From Leadbetterella byssophila_A (GTDB lineage: Bacteria > Bacteroidota > Bacteroidia > Cytophagales > Spirosomataceae): a stretch of DNA of 64,000 nucleotides. The DNA lies in the NCBI GenBank assembly GCA_040394735.1, contig JBEBRR010000005.1, positions 1 to 64,000 on the forward strand, given 5' to 3'. Shown piece after piece: positions 43,858 through 52,870 of this stretch. The position numbers were made by a program, and so were the translations under genes. A model generated the notes under the pieces. That model made no database searches, was not told where the DNA came from, and saw nothing but the letters and a program-made list of their open reading frames with translations. The first letter of the stretch is position 1, and every line of letters begins with the position of its first letter.

Positions 43858-44622
43858 CTAAAGGTTTAAATCCAGCGATACCGGGCAGTGGTCTGACATA
43901 AACACATTGGCATGTATCCGTACGTTCTGCAGGGCATCATCTTCCATATTTGCTGCAAATATATAATCTATACGCCAACCCAGGTTTTTTGCGCGCGAAC
44001 CCGCCCGGTAAGACCACCAGGTATAGTGATGAGGATCTTTCACCTTGTGCCGGAAAGTATCGACAAAACCAGTGTTGATAAATTTTCCCACCCATGCCCT
44101 TTCTTCAGGCAGAAAACCGGATGTACGGGCATTGGATTTAGGATTGTGGATATCAATATCCGTATGACAGATATTCACATCACCGCAGATCAATAAAGGC
44201 TTGCCTTCTTTTTTCAGCTCTTCGGCGTAGGTATAAAAATCGTCCAGGAAACGGTATTTTACCTCCTGCCGGACATCTCCCATGGTTCCGGAAGGGAAAT
44301 AAGCTGAAACCAGCTGAAACCGGTCATACCGGGCAAGAATTATCCTGCCTTCTGTATCATGCATCTCGTGACCTGATCCTTTAACTATTTGATTTACAGG
44401 AACTTTTGATAGAATAGCTACTCCTGAATACCCTCTTTTATGAGCAGGATACCAGTAACAGTGAAAGCCGAGATCATTAAAAACAGGCTCAACCAGCTCA
44501 GTTTCAGCAAGTTTTATCTCCTGAAGACAAAGAATATCCGGATTTTCGGCAATCAGCCACTCTCTCAGGCCTTTATTGAGGGCAGACCTGACACCATTTA
44601 CGTTAAAGGTAATGATTTTCAT
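43858..44622 (-). CDS. xth: Exodeoxyribonuclease III (AP endonuclease)
   Basis: This base-excision repair nuclease cuts at abasic sites. The 254-aa protein carries the EEP-fold motifs: FNVNGVRSALNKGL, the catalytic glutamate in CLQEIKL, GDVNICHTDIDIHNPK and the final SDHCPVSLDLNL with the catalytic Asp-His pair. RAKNLGWRIDYIF is typical of ExoIII. It is the first gene of a probable two-gene unit with the DUF4175 gene. Confidence 0.96.
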   Translation of the reverse strand: MKIITFNVNGVRSALNKGLREWLIAENPDILCLQEIKLAETELVEPVFNDLGFHCYWYPAHKRGYSGVAILSKVPVNQIVKGSGHEMHDTEGRIILARYDRFQLVSAYFPSGTMGDVRQEVKYRFLDDFYTYAEELKKEGKPLLICGDVNICHTDIDIHNPKSNARTSGFLPEERAWVGKFINTGFVDTFRHKVKDPHHYTWWSYRAGSRAKNLGWRIDYIFAANMEDDALQNVRIHANVFMSDHCPVSLDLNL

Positions 44623-44674
44623 TGGTATAATTTAGTTCCGAGCAATGAGTTCCGGGTTAAAAATTCTGAGTTTC

Positions 44675-45025
44675 TCACAGGTGTACACCCACCTCTTCCC
44701 TGAAGTAACGGATCACGTAATGTTTTAAAAGGGTTTCCTGGCTCAGAAGATCAATGGGCGGAATCTCGCGGGTCTGCCTCCAGTGCGGCCAGCCTTCTTC
44801 ATCTTTTCCTGCCAGTTCATAAAAGCCACCCATGCTCAGCACCTTGCATATGGCAATATGCATTAAATCCTGTTTTTGCTCTTTGTCAAACCGGAGGGCA
44901 CCCTTGCCCAGCTCCTGTACTCCGATAAGAAAAAGAACACCATTCAGATCTTTGGGTTTTTTACCGGTGGTTTGTTCTAAAAAACGAACTAAATTGCCCC
45001 ATATTTCCTTATTTTCTAACGACAT
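44675..45025 (-). CDS. Conserved small cytosolic protein, function unknown
   Basis: This 116-residue protein lacks signal or membrane segments. It reads as a compact fold with conserved-looking segments GVLFLIGVQELGKG and DLMHIAICKVLS and a tryptophan-rich GWPHWRQTREIPP. I do not recognise a domain. Its ATG is only 7 bp from the divergent comF ATG, so each gene's promoter must lie inside the other's coding region or upstream frame. Confidence 0.7.
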   Translation of the reverse strand: MSLENKEIWGNLVRFLEQTTGKKPKDLNGVLFLIGVQELGKGALRFDKEQKQDLMHIAICKVLSMGGFYELAGKDEEGWPHWRQTREIPPIDLLSQETLLKHYVIRYFREEVGVHL

Positions 45026-45032
45026 ACAACTT

Positions 45033-45752
45033 ATGAAAAATTTTATTACCTCCTTTGGCCGGTATTTCCTTGACTTTGCCTATCCCCGGGTTTGTGTTGC
45101 CTGCGCGATGCAGATAACGGATACGGAAACCGCTGTCTGTTTTGAATGCCAGTGGTCTTTACCACGAAATACTAACCTACTGATACATAACGAATCTCCG
45201 GAAAATAAGTTCTGGGGAAGGGTGAAAACCAGCGGTATTTATTCGTTTTTGAGCTTTACAAAGGGTGGAAGAGTGCAGAATATATTACATGCACTGAAAT
45301 ATCAGGATCATCCGGAGCTGGGGCTTTTCCTGGGGAAACTATGCGGGAAAGCCATGCAGGACCAGCAGATATTTACAGAGGCCGACTACCTGATTCCCGT
45401 GCCCCTGCACCGTTTAAGACAGAAGGAAAGAGGCTATAACCAGGCAGAGCGGATAGCTGCCGGCATAGCAGAAATTCTGGATATCCCGGTGCGGCATGAC
45501 CTGCTGATCAGAAATAAAGCCACGGATACCCAAACAAAAACCGGCGGCCGTCTGAGCCGTTACCGGAACCTGCAGGGGGTATTCAGCATCCCCCCGGGGG
45601 CATCTGAAATTCTCGGAAATAAAACCGTGATTCTCGTAGATGATGTGCTTACTACCGGAGCGACCCTGGAAGTGGCAGGTTCTGCCTTGTGGGAAGCCGG
45701 TATAAAAGAACTCTATATGGTTACCCTTGCTGCCGTCAAAAGAGGCACGTGA
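45033..45752 (+). CDS. ComF family protein (phosphoribosyltransferase domain)
   Basis: The ATG at 45033 gives 239 residues beginning MKNFITSFGRYFLDFAYPRVCVAC. An N-terminal zinc finger has Cys21, Cys24, Cys36 and Cys39. The PRTase domain ends with the PRPP loop VILVDDVLTTGATL. RLRQKERGYNQAERIAAGIA is the ComF hallmark. The family is needed for DNA uptake in naturally competent species, but it is also conserved where competence is unknown. The reading frame is open 67 codons further upstream, but that part is the antisense of the divergent gene. Confidence 0.93.
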   Translation: MKNFITSFGRYFLDFAYPRVCVACAMQITDTETAVCFECQWSLPRNTNLLIHNESPENKFWGRVKTSGIYSFLSFTKGGRVQNILHALKYQDHPELGLFLGKLCGKAMQDQQIFTEADYLIPVPLHRLRQKERGYNQAERIAAGIAEILDIPVRHDLLIRNKATDTQTKTGGRLSRYRNLQGVFSIPPGASEILGNKTVILVDDVLTTGATLEVAGSALWEAGIKELYMVTLAAVKRGT

Positions 45753-45794
45753 TAACTTCAAAGAGCACCCTGTTCTGTTTATCCGGAATTCCTG

Positions 45795-45802
45795 TATCTT
45801 TG
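45795..45802 (+). promoter_or_regulatory. Bacteroidota -7 box (TATCTTTG) for the thioesterase gene
   Basis: TATCTTTG matches TAnnTTTG between comF (stop 45752) and the TTG start at 45817. It predicts a transcript starting just before that codon. Confidence 0.5.
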
Positions 45803-45816
45803 AAAAAAATAAAAAA

Positions 45817-46317
45817 TTGAAGCCTTTTTTTACCGAAACCCGCATACGCTGGTCAGACCTGGATGCCAACCGGCATCTGGCCAACGCATCTTATATGAAT
45901 TTTACATCCTACGCCCGTATGGCTTACCTGCGGCACCTGGGTATACGCATAGCCGATTTAGCGCGATATAACCTGGGTCCTGCGGTTCTGCGAGAAGAAT
46001 TTTCTTTCTTCAGAGAAGGGTATGATAACGAGGAAGTAATTATTACTGCCGAGCAAACCGCCATTTCTGAAAGGGGGGAAATATTTGAATTTACACATAA
46101 CCTGTACAAAAAAGCCGATGGCACCCACATGGCGTATTCCCGGATCATCGGCGTCTGGTTTTCCATGGACGGGCGCAAGATCACTCCTCCCCCGGCTGAA
46201 ATGTTTGAGAAGCTGAAAGCAGGCATTGATGTTTCGGAGCTTCGGGTTTTGACACAGGATGACCTGAAAGCATTGCCTGTAAAACCCAAGAATATAGATA
46301 TTTCAGAGTTTCTTTAG
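45817..46317 (+). CDS. Acyl-CoA thioesterase (4HBT hot-dog fold), TTG start
   Basis: This 166-aa single hot-dog domain resembles 4-hydroxybenzoyl-CoA thioesterases: KPFFTETRIRWSDLDANRHLANASYMNF, with the catalytic Asp in the DxNxH segment, and LGPAVLREEFSFFREGY. The first in-frame ATG falls after the catalytic motif, so the start must be the TTG at 45817, just downstream of a TATCTTTG promoter box. The SNF2 helicase gene begins 5 bp after the stop, so the two are probably co-transcribed despite unrelated functions. Confidence 0.88.
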   Translation: MKPFFTETRIRWSDLDANRHLANASYMNFTSYARMAYLRHLGIRIADLARYNLGPAVLREEFSFFREGYDNEEVIITAEQTAISERGEIFEFTHNLYKKADGTHMAYSRIIGVWFSMDGRKITPPPAEMFEKLKAGIDVSELRVLTQDDLKALPVKPKNIDISEFL

Positions 46318-46322
46318 TTAAA

Positions 46323-48854
46323 ATGGACCGGGAATTGCAGAAAGAAATTTCGCTGATGCTCACCAGGCTTTCCGCCTCTGAAGAATGGAGACACCTTTAT
46401 TATTCAGGGGATAAGCTTTTTAAGTCGGGCCAGGCGCAGATTCTATCGCAGGGAAAGGAATTTTTTGAGGTGGGGGTTAGTGATACGTTCGATGATTTCG
46501 TTATATCCTACCGCGTGGGAGAAAAAACGGCCTGCTCCTGCAAAGCACCGGAATGGTGTTCTCACCGGGTGGCAGGGCTGCTGCAGATCGAGGAAAAACT
46601 AAATTTCCTGAAACCCCATCATAATGAAGATGGGAAAGCCTATACCCGCGAAGGAATGATCAAGCGGGTGATGGCAGAACGAAAGGAACGGGCAGCCAGG
46701 GCCCGTTACAGGCTGCTTCCTGCCGATAATATGTATGGCGAGCACCGGCTAATAACGGCTGAGGGAGCCTCATACAGGATCACCTTCCGTGATTTTGAAG
46801 AGAAGACGGGTTACTGCAATTGTTCTGATTTTGCCACCAATAAGCTGGGCACATGCAAGCACCTGATGTATGCTTTTGACCATTTTAAAGTAAAGAATAC
46901 CCGCCAGGCCTACCCTTTTACAGAAGTCTTTCTGGATCCGCTGAATGATTACCTGATCTCCTGGTATTATCCTCACCCCCTGACAGGGCCTGTACAGGCG
47001 CTTATACGGCTTTATTTCGGGTCTGAAAAGCATATCCCTCCTCATAGAACAATGATGTTTTTCGGGTTTGTCAAGGAAGCTGCCAGATATAAGCAGGTGC
47101 TGGTCAGGCAGGAGGTGCTTGACAAAATTGAACGGGAATTCGACCGGCATATCCTGGAGCAGAAAGCGGAAAGCACAAGGCTGAATTATTCACTCATTAA
47201 AGCTGACCTTTATCCCTACCAGAAAGAGGGAATAGCTTTCGCTACTTTCCGGAAAGGGGTAATCATAGCCGATGAAATGGGTCTGGGCAAAACCCTGCAG
47301 GCCATTGCCACGGCCCTTTTCAAGAAAAAAATATTCGGCTTCAAGAAAACACTGGTCATCTGCCCGGCATCGCTAAAGACGCAATGGAAAGAAGAGATTG
47401 AAAAATTTACAAAGGAAAAGGCAGAGCTGGTAGAGGGTATGCCGGCCCAGCGGGCAAAAAGTTATACCGGTTCAGAGGCCTTTTTTCTGATCATTACGTA
47501 TGAAACGGTATTGCGTGATGTAGCGGTAATAAATGAAGCCGGAGTAGATTTTATCATCCTGGACGAGGCCCAGCGTATCAAAAACTTTGAAACGCTGACG
47601 GCCAACGCCATTAAATCATTGCGAAAAAACCACAGCCTGGTTATTACCGGTACACCCATCGAGAATAAGCTGGCCGATATTTACTCTATCGCCGGTTTTA
47701 TTGACCCGGGATTACTGGCGCCCCTATGGGAGTTCTCCTACCAGCATTGCTATTTTGACCTGCAGAATGAAAACCGGATCACCGGTTATTACAACCTTCG
47801 TTTGCTGAAAGAAAAACTGAAGCCTGTGCTGATCCGCAGGGAAAAAAAAGAGGTGCTAGGGCAGCTTAACCGGCTTACCAGTATTGATGTTCCGGTAGAA
47901 ATGCATCCCGTTCAGTCGGATTATCATGCGTCTTACGCACGTACCATCTCTGCGCTGTTGGCCAAAAAATTCAAGACGCCCTATGACTGGCAGCTGCTAA
48001 CCTATACCCTGCAAAAGATGCGGATGGTCTGTGATTCTACTTTCCTTGTAGATAAAGATACCGACCACTCACCTAAATTAAGAGAACTGGAAGAGATTTT
48101 GCTTGAAAAGCTGGATATACACCATAACAATCGTAAGATCATTATCTTTTCGGAATGGACCACCATGCTGGCCATCATCGGCCGTATGCTGGCTAAAAAC
48201 GGGATAGGATTTACCGAACTTACAGGAAAAGTACCGGTAAAAGAACGAAAAAAAGTGATCAGGGAGTTTGAAGAGAACCCGGATTGCCGGGTGTTTCTTT
48301 CTTCTGAGTCGGGCGGAACGGGCCTGAATCTGCAGGTAGCCGATACCGTCATCAATTTTGAGCTCCCCTGGAATCCCTCCAAAAAGAACCAGCGTACCGG
48401 CCGTATTGACCGTTTGGGTCAGAAAAACAGTAATCTTACGGTTATTAACCTGATTATGCGCAATTCTATTGAAATGAAAGTGGCGTCTGGCCTGGTGGTA
48501 AAGCAGGATCTGTTTGACAGCGTGCTGAGCTCAGACCACCTGGCAGATGAAGTGGATTTTTCGGAAAAAGGCCGCGCCCAGTTTCTCCGGATGCTGGAGG
48601 AATCTATGGACGAATTCACTACAGGCACAGGTGATCCGGTGACGGAAGAGCCCGTGGAGCAACCGGAGATACCGCAGACTGGCGGAGATACCGTCCGGCT
48701 GGCCGAGCTGGAAGCCGTAATGAACAAAGGCATGGAGTTTCTTTCCGGCCTCTATAAGGTGAGCACGGGCAAAGAGCTTAACCCGGCCGGGAACCGGATA
48801 ACAATTGACAGGGAAACAGGTGAAGTGCTGATGCGGTTCAGAGTAGATTTATAA
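46323..48854 (+). CDS. SNF2-family helicase with two SWIM-type zinc fingers
   Basis: This 843-aa ATP-dependent DNA translocase has an N-terminal half with two CxCxnCxH clusters: Cys71/Cys73/Cys79/His81 and Cys165/Cys167/Cys178/His180. These SWIM fingers bind DNA or protein. The motor follows: motif I DEMGLGKTL (from residue 317), motif II DEAQ, GTPIENKLADIYSI (III), FLSSESGGTGLNLQ (V) and QRTGRIDRLGQ (VI). The tail is acidic. Bacterial SNF2 proteins of this class are linked to transcription recycling or repair. No nuclease or methyltransferase is adjacent, so I do not call a defence system. Confidence 0.93.
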   Translation: MDRELQKEISLMLTRLSASEEWRHLYYSGDKLFKSGQAQILSQGKEFFEVGVSDTFDDFVISYRVGEKTACSCKAPEWCSHRVAGLLQIEEKLNFLKPHHNEDGKAYTREGMIKRVMAERKERAARARYRLLPADNMYGEHRLITAEGASYRITFRDFEEKTGYCNCSDFATNKLGTCKHLMYAFDHFKVKNTRQAYPFTEVFLDPLNDYLISWYYPHPLTGPVQALIRLYFGSEKHIPPHRTMMFFGFVKEAARYKQVLVRQEVLDKIEREFDRHILEQKAESTRLNYSLIKADLYPYQKEGIAFATFRKGVIIADEMGLGKTLQAIATALFKKKIFGFKKTLVICPASLKTQWKEEIEKFTKEKAELVEGMPAQRAKSYTGSEAFFLIITYETVLRDVAVINEAGVDFIILDEAQRIKNFETLTANAIKSLRKNHSLVITGTPIENKLADIYSIAGFIDPGLLAPLWEFSYQHCYFDLQNENRITGYYNLRLLKEKLKPVLIRREKKEVLGQLNRLTSIDVPVEMHPVQSDYHASYARTISALLAKKFKTPYDWQLLTYTLQKMRMVCDSTFLVDKDTDHSPKLRELEEILLEKLDIHHNNRKIIIFSEWTTMLAIIGRMLAKNGIGFTELTGKVPVKERKKVIREFEENPDCRVFLSSESGGTGLNLQVADTVINFELPWNPSKKNQRTGRIDRLGQKNSNLTVINLIMRNSIEMKVASGLVVKQDLFDSVLSSDHLADEVDFSEKGRAQFLRMLEESMDEFTTGTGDPVTEEPVEQPEIPQTGGDTVRLAELEAVMNKGMEFLSGLYKVSTGKELNPAGNRITIDRETGEVLMRFRVDL

Positions 48855-48856
48855 TT

Positions 48857-49912
48857 TCAGAATAGATTCAGCTGCCCGTTCCGAATAAACTTTGTAGCAT
48901 CCAATTCCGGCAACCTCCGGTCTTTCAGAAAACGCTGAACCGACAGCCGGTGAAGGTCCCGGATATGTTCGGCGTATTTCCCCTCCCCTCTCATCCGTAC
49001 GCCGAAACGAGAATCGTTCAGCTGACCACCATGGCAGTCGGCAATCTGGTGCAGAACCTTATCGGCTTTATCCGGGAAAGCCTTGCGGATCCAGTCTTCA
49101 AAAATACCGGCAATAGCACCGTTGAGCCGCACTACCGTATAGCCGGCAGCCTGCACACCGGCATTGGCCGCGGACTCAATCAGCCTGGGGATCTCATGAT
49201 CATTCAGGCCGGGGATGATGGGGGCCGTCATTACCCCGATGGGAATACCCGCTTCAGAGAGGGCTTCGAGGGTTCTCAGCCGTTTTGCCCCGGTGGCTGT
49301 GCGCGGTTCCAATGCCAGGCGGAGTTTTTCATTCAGGGTGGTAACGGAAAGAAACACATGCACCAGCCGTAAGTGATGGAGTTCCTGAAGCAGGTCGAGA
49401 TCGCGTAGCACCAGTGAATTTTTGGTAAGTATACCCACAGGATTCCGGTAGCGCAGGCAGGTTTCCAGTATTTTCCGGGTGATCCCGTATTTTTTTTCGC
49501 CGGGCTGATAGCAGTCGGTGTTTCCTGCCAGGTGAATCGGCTTGCAGACCCAGTTTTTCGAGTTAAATCTGGCTTCCAGCAGTTCTGCCGCATTTCTTTT
49601 GACCATAATTTTGCTTTCGAAGTCAATGCCTGCTGAAAATCCCCAGTATTCGTGGGAATTCCGGGCGTAACAGTAAATGCAGCCGTGTTCACAGCCCTGG
49701 TAAGGATTCATGTACAGCATGCCGTACATGTCCGGGCTTTTTGTGAAATTGACCACTTTCCGGGCATTTTCTTCATAAAAGACGGTTTTGATCCTGGCAG
49801 GGGGAAAGTCGTCATCATAATAATCTTCCGCCTCATAACGGTTGGCCATGAATTTATTGTGTGTGTTGATCCGGGCTCCCCTACCCTCGGTTTTGCTTTT
49901 GGACAAGTTCAT
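48857..49912 (-). CDS. Radical SAM protein, PA0069 family (SplB-like)
   Basis: This 351-aa protein has the radical SAM cluster motif CEHGCIYCYARNSHEYWG (CxxxCxxC), then GNTDCYQPGEKKYGITR and later PIGVMTAPIIPGLNDHEI. The ATG at 49912 (MNLSKSKTEGRGARINTHNKF) matches the usual N-terminus of this group; 26 further upstream codons are open but not conserved in style. The family resembles spore photoproduct lyase, and its reaction is unknown. It is convergent with the SNF2 gene, 2 bp apart. Confidence 0.92.
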   Translation of the reverse strand: MNLSKSKTEGRGARINTHNKFMANRYEAEDYYDDDFPPARIKTVFYEENARKVVNFTKSPDMYGMLYMNPYQGCEHGCIYCYARNSHEYWGFSAGIDFESKIMVKRNAAELLEARFNSKNWVCKPIHLAGNTDCYQPGEKKYGITRKILETCLRYRNPVGILTKNSLVLRDLDLLQELHHLRLVHVFLSVTTLNEKLRLALEPRTATGAKRLRTLEALSEAGIPIGVMTAPIIPGLNDHEIPRLIESAANAGVQAAGYTVVRLNGAIAGIFEDWIRKAFPDKADKVLHQIADCHGGQLNDSRFGVRMRGEGKYAEHIRDLHRLSVQRFLKDRRLPELDATKFIRNGQLNLF

Positions 49913-50298
49913 GCTATGTGTTTTTTTGTGAACGAAATTACAGCCCGATCCTGCCTTCCTGACAAAATTCAATGGTAAGAATTGTAGCAAAATATTTTAA
50001 ACATAAAACAGCCAAGAGCCGTTAGCCTTTGGAAGTCAGACACGTCAGGAGGCTTGCCCCCGATGGCGCTCCGCCAACCAAATAAGCGAAGCTTTGCCCG
50101 AACAGTTTGCCGCGGCTGAATTTTATACAGATAAAGGATAATGGAACCGGCCGGTTTAACTACCCTGTATGTCTTCATGTTTATAGATCTGCCGGATAGC
50201 TGAACTCTTCCTGATTTTTTGAAATACACCGCGGGATTCACATTAAATCATGTAATTTTGAAAATGACATTGAACCATACGTTTTAAAAATGGCAGAC
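49913..50298. other. Intergenic gap with one promoter box
   Basis: The gap separates the radical SAM gene from the GH43 gene. An open frame on the minus strand (49969-50241) has no family-like features and I do not call it. The segment 50036-50110 is GC-rich compared with its flanks, which could mark a dispersed repeat, but no second copy is in the window. A TAATTTTG box is at 50253-50260. Confidence 0.4.
50253..50260 (+). promoter_or_regulatory. Bacteroidota -7 box (TAATTTTG) for the GH43 gene
   Basis: TAATTTTG matches TAnnTTTG, 38 bp before the ATG at 50299. Confidence 0.45.
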
Positions 50299-52038
50299 AT
50301 GCGGAAATATCTGGTCTTACTATTACTCTCCGGCAGTTTTTGTTCTTTTGCCCAGCAAAAAACCTATTGTAATCCTATGAATCTGGATTACGGTTACACG
50401 CCTATTCCCAATTTCAGCGAATGGGGCCGGCACCGGGCCACGGCTGACCCGGTGATCGTCAATTATAAAAATGATTATTACCTTTTCAGCACCAACCAGT
50501 GGGGCTACTGGTGGAGTCCGGATCTGCTGAACTGGAATTTCATTTCCCGCAAATTTCTGCGGCCCTGGAACGGGGATGTATATGATGAGCTGTGTGCTCC
50601 CGGTGTGGGTATCATCGGAGATACCATGATAGTGATGGGCTCTACCTATACCGATAAATTTACTATCTGGATGAGCACCGACCCGAAAAACAACGACTGG
50701 AAACCCCTGGTAGATTCGTTTTCACTGGGCGGCTGGGATCCCTCCTTTTTCACGGACGATGACGGGAAGGTCTATATGTACAACGGTTCCAGTAACCGTT
50801 TCCCTATGTACGGGATAGAGCTGACGCGTAACGGGCTCCGGCCGGTAGGTACCCGGAAGGAAATGTACCTGCTGGAACCCTGGCGTTATGGCTGGCAACG
50901 TTTCGGTGAGTATCTCGACAACACCTTCCTGGATCCGTTCATTGAGGGCTCACACATGACGAAGCACAACGGTAAATATTACCTGCAATACGGTGCGCCG
51001 GGCACGGAATTCAGCGGTTATGCAGACGGGCTGCTGGTGGGTGACCACCCCCTGGGGCCTTTTCAGGCCCAGTCTGACCCGCTGAGCTACAAGCTGGGCG
51101 GGTTTGTCCGCGGTGCCGGGCACGGTGCCACTTTCCGGGATAATGATCAGAATTACTGGCATATCAGCACCACAGTGGTGTCTGTGAAAAATACCTTTGA
51201 GCGACGCCTGGGCCTCTGGCCCACCGGCTTTGATGAAGACGGCGTGATGTGGTGCAATACGGCTTACGGCGATTACCCTACTTACCTGCCCTCCGCTCCG
51301 GAACGTAAAACCGCCCTGCAGCCCCGGTGGATGCTGCTGAACTACCAGAAGCCGGTGCAGGTGTCTTCTACCCTGGGGGCCTGTCTGCCCAATAATGCCG
51401 TGGATGAAAACATAAAAACCTATTGGAGCGCGGCATCCGGAAATAAGGGTGAATGGATCCAGACCGATCTCGGACAGATATCGGTAGTGAATGCCGTGCA
51501 GATCAATTATGCTGACCAGGACGCTGACCAGGATCGCCTCGGTAAACGTACGGACCAATACCATCAGTATATTTTGTATTATTCAACAGAGGGTAAAAAA
51601 TGGAAAATTTTAGCAGATAAGAGTAAAAACAAAACAGATGTGCCCCATGACTATATCGAGCTTCCTGAAGCGGTGGAGGCACGTTACCTGAAACTGGAAA
51701 ATATTCATATGCCTACGGGCAAATTTGCCCTCAGCGGCTTCCGGGTATTCGGTAACGGCAAGGGAGAGAAACCCGCCCCCGTAAAACAATTTATGGTTTT
51801 GCGTACCGAAAAAGATAAGCGTTCGGCGTTTATAAAATGGAGCCCGTCAAGCGATGCCTATGCATATAATATTTATTACGGAACCCACCCGGAGAAATTG
51901 TATAACTCCTTTATGGTGCACAATAACAATGAATACTGGTTTAAGTCGATGGACAGCCAGAAAACCTATTATTTTACCATAGAAGCCATCAATGAGAACG
52001 GAATATCGGAACAGTACGGAATCATTAAGGCAGATTGA
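50299..52038 (+). CDS. GH43 glycosidase with F5/8C and fibronectin-III modules, secreted
   Basis: The signal peptide (MRKYLVLLLLSGSFCSFAQ) is followed by a GH43 five-bladed propeller (about 20-345). The base aspartate lies in TADPVIVNYKNDYYLFS and the acid glutamate in FIEGSHM, with GWDPSFFTDDDGKVYMYNG between. A discoidin-type F5/8C carbohydrate-binding domain (about 355-490: VDENIKTYWSA, WIQTDLGQ) and a C-terminal FN3 module (about 495-575) follow. GH43 enzymes split arabinose, xylose or galactose linkages in plant or algal polymers. It stands outside both SusCD loci. An ATG at 50290 is an alternative. Confidence 0.93.
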   Translation: MRKYLVLLLLSGSFCSFAQQKTYCNPMNLDYGYTPIPNFSEWGRHRATADPVIVNYKNDYYLFSTNQWGYWWSPDLLNWNFISRKFLRPWNGDVYDELCAPGVGIIGDTMIVMGSTYTDKFTIWMSTDPKNNDWKPLVDSFSLGGWDPSFFTDDDGKVYMYNGSSNRFPMYGIELTRNGLRPVGTRKEMYLLEPWRYGWQRFGEYLDNTFLDPFIEGSHMTKHNGKYYLQYGAPGTEFSGYADGLLVGDHPLGPFQAQSDPLSYKLGGFVRGAGHGATFRDNDQNYWHISTTVVSVKNTFERRLGLWPTGFDEDGVMWCNTAYGDYPTYLPSAPERKTALQPRWMLLNYQKPVQVSSTLGACLPNNAVDENIKTYWSAASGNKGEWIQTDLGQISVVNAVQINYADQDADQDRLGKRTDQYHQYILYYSTEGKKWKILADKSKNKTDVPHDYIELPEAVEARYLKLENIHMPTGKFALSGFRVFGNGKGEKPAPVKQFMVLRTEKDKRSAFIKWSPSSDAYAYNIYYGTHPEKLYNSFMVHNNNEYWFKSMDSQKTYYFTIEAINENGISEQYGIIKAD

Positions 52039-52057
52039 CAATCATATAAATCCGGAA

Positions 52058-52837
52058 ATGAATTTACAGGGAAGAAAAGTATCACTGGTCTTAGGTTCAG
52101 GCGGAGCGCGGGGGCTTTCCCACATCGGGGCTATACGGGCACTGGAGGAAAGGGGGGCGGTTATTGAGGAGATCGTGGGATCCTCCATCGGGGCACTGAT
52201 AGGCGGGATTTACGCCAAGGGGGAGCTTCGTGTGTTTGAGGACTGGGTGACCACCCTTACCAACTACGATGTTCTGGGACTGCTGGATTTCACTTTGCAG
52301 AGCACAGGCTGGGTAAAAGGCGAAAGAATCCTGAAAAAGGTCAAAGACCTCATACCCGATATAAATATTGAAGAGCTGCCGATACCCTTTACAGCCGTTA
52401 CCACCAACCTTACCCGCGAGTGTGACTGTTGCATCAGTGAAGGAAGTATGTATGACGCCATCCGGGCGTCTATAGCCATTCCGGGCGTTCTGACGGCCGT
52501 TCACCAGCAAAAGGATAAAATGGTAGACGGAGGGGTTTTAAACCCGTTACCGCTTAAATATGTGCGAAGAAAGAACAATATTATGGTAGCGGTTAACCTG
52601 GAAGGGCCGCCTGAGCGGGGAGCTGATATTTTTAAGGATAATTCCATGATTTCGGTTCTTCAGCATTCGTACTACGTAATGCGAAACCAGATCACGCGCC
52701 TGACCATAGACTTGTATCAACCGGATTTTGTAGTGAATATTCCGAAAGATATCAGCGGAATCTGGGATTACGGAAAAGCGAAATACCTGATAGAGAAAGG
52801 AAAAGAGCTTACCTTTAGAACTCTTGACCAGCCATAG
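52058..52837 (+). CDS. Patatin-like phospholipase (RssA-type)
   Basis: This 259-aa serine lipase of the patatin fold has the oxyanion loop GSGGARGLSHIG, the nucleophile in GSSIG and the catalytic Asp in DGGVLNPLP. The ATG at 52058 is right before the conserved strand (KVSLVLGSGGARG), and an upstream extension overlaps the GH43 gene. The family hydrolyses acyl esters of lipids at the inner membrane face. It lies 19 bp after the GH43 stop and 33 bp before the JmjC-like gene. Confidence 0.94.
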   Translation: MNLQGRKVSLVLGSGGARGLSHIGAIRALEERGAVIEEIVGSSIGALIGGIYAKGELRVFEDWVTTLTNYDVLGLLDFTLQSTGWVKGERILKKVKDLIPDINIEELPIPFTAVTTNLTRECDCCISEGSMYDAIRASIAIPGVLTAVHQQKDKMVDGGVLNPLPLKYVRRKNNIMVAVNLEGPPERGADIFKDNSMISVLQHSYYVMRNQITRLTIDLYQPDFVVNIPKDISGIWDYGKAKYLIEKGKELTFRTLDQP

Positions 52838-52870
52838 CAGACAGATGGGATATACTAACGTAAAACAACG

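Noticed and set aside
46323..49912. SNF2 helicase beside a radical SAM gene as a possible defence island.
   Set aside because: No nuclease, methyltransferase, sensor or mobile-element trace is present, and the radical SAM protein is of the PA0069 type rather than viperin-like.
49969..50241. A 90-codon open frame on the minus strand upstream of the radical SAM gene.
   Set aside because: The composition is erratic, there is no signal or domain, and it overlaps the 5' region of the neighbour; likely chance or repeat-derived.
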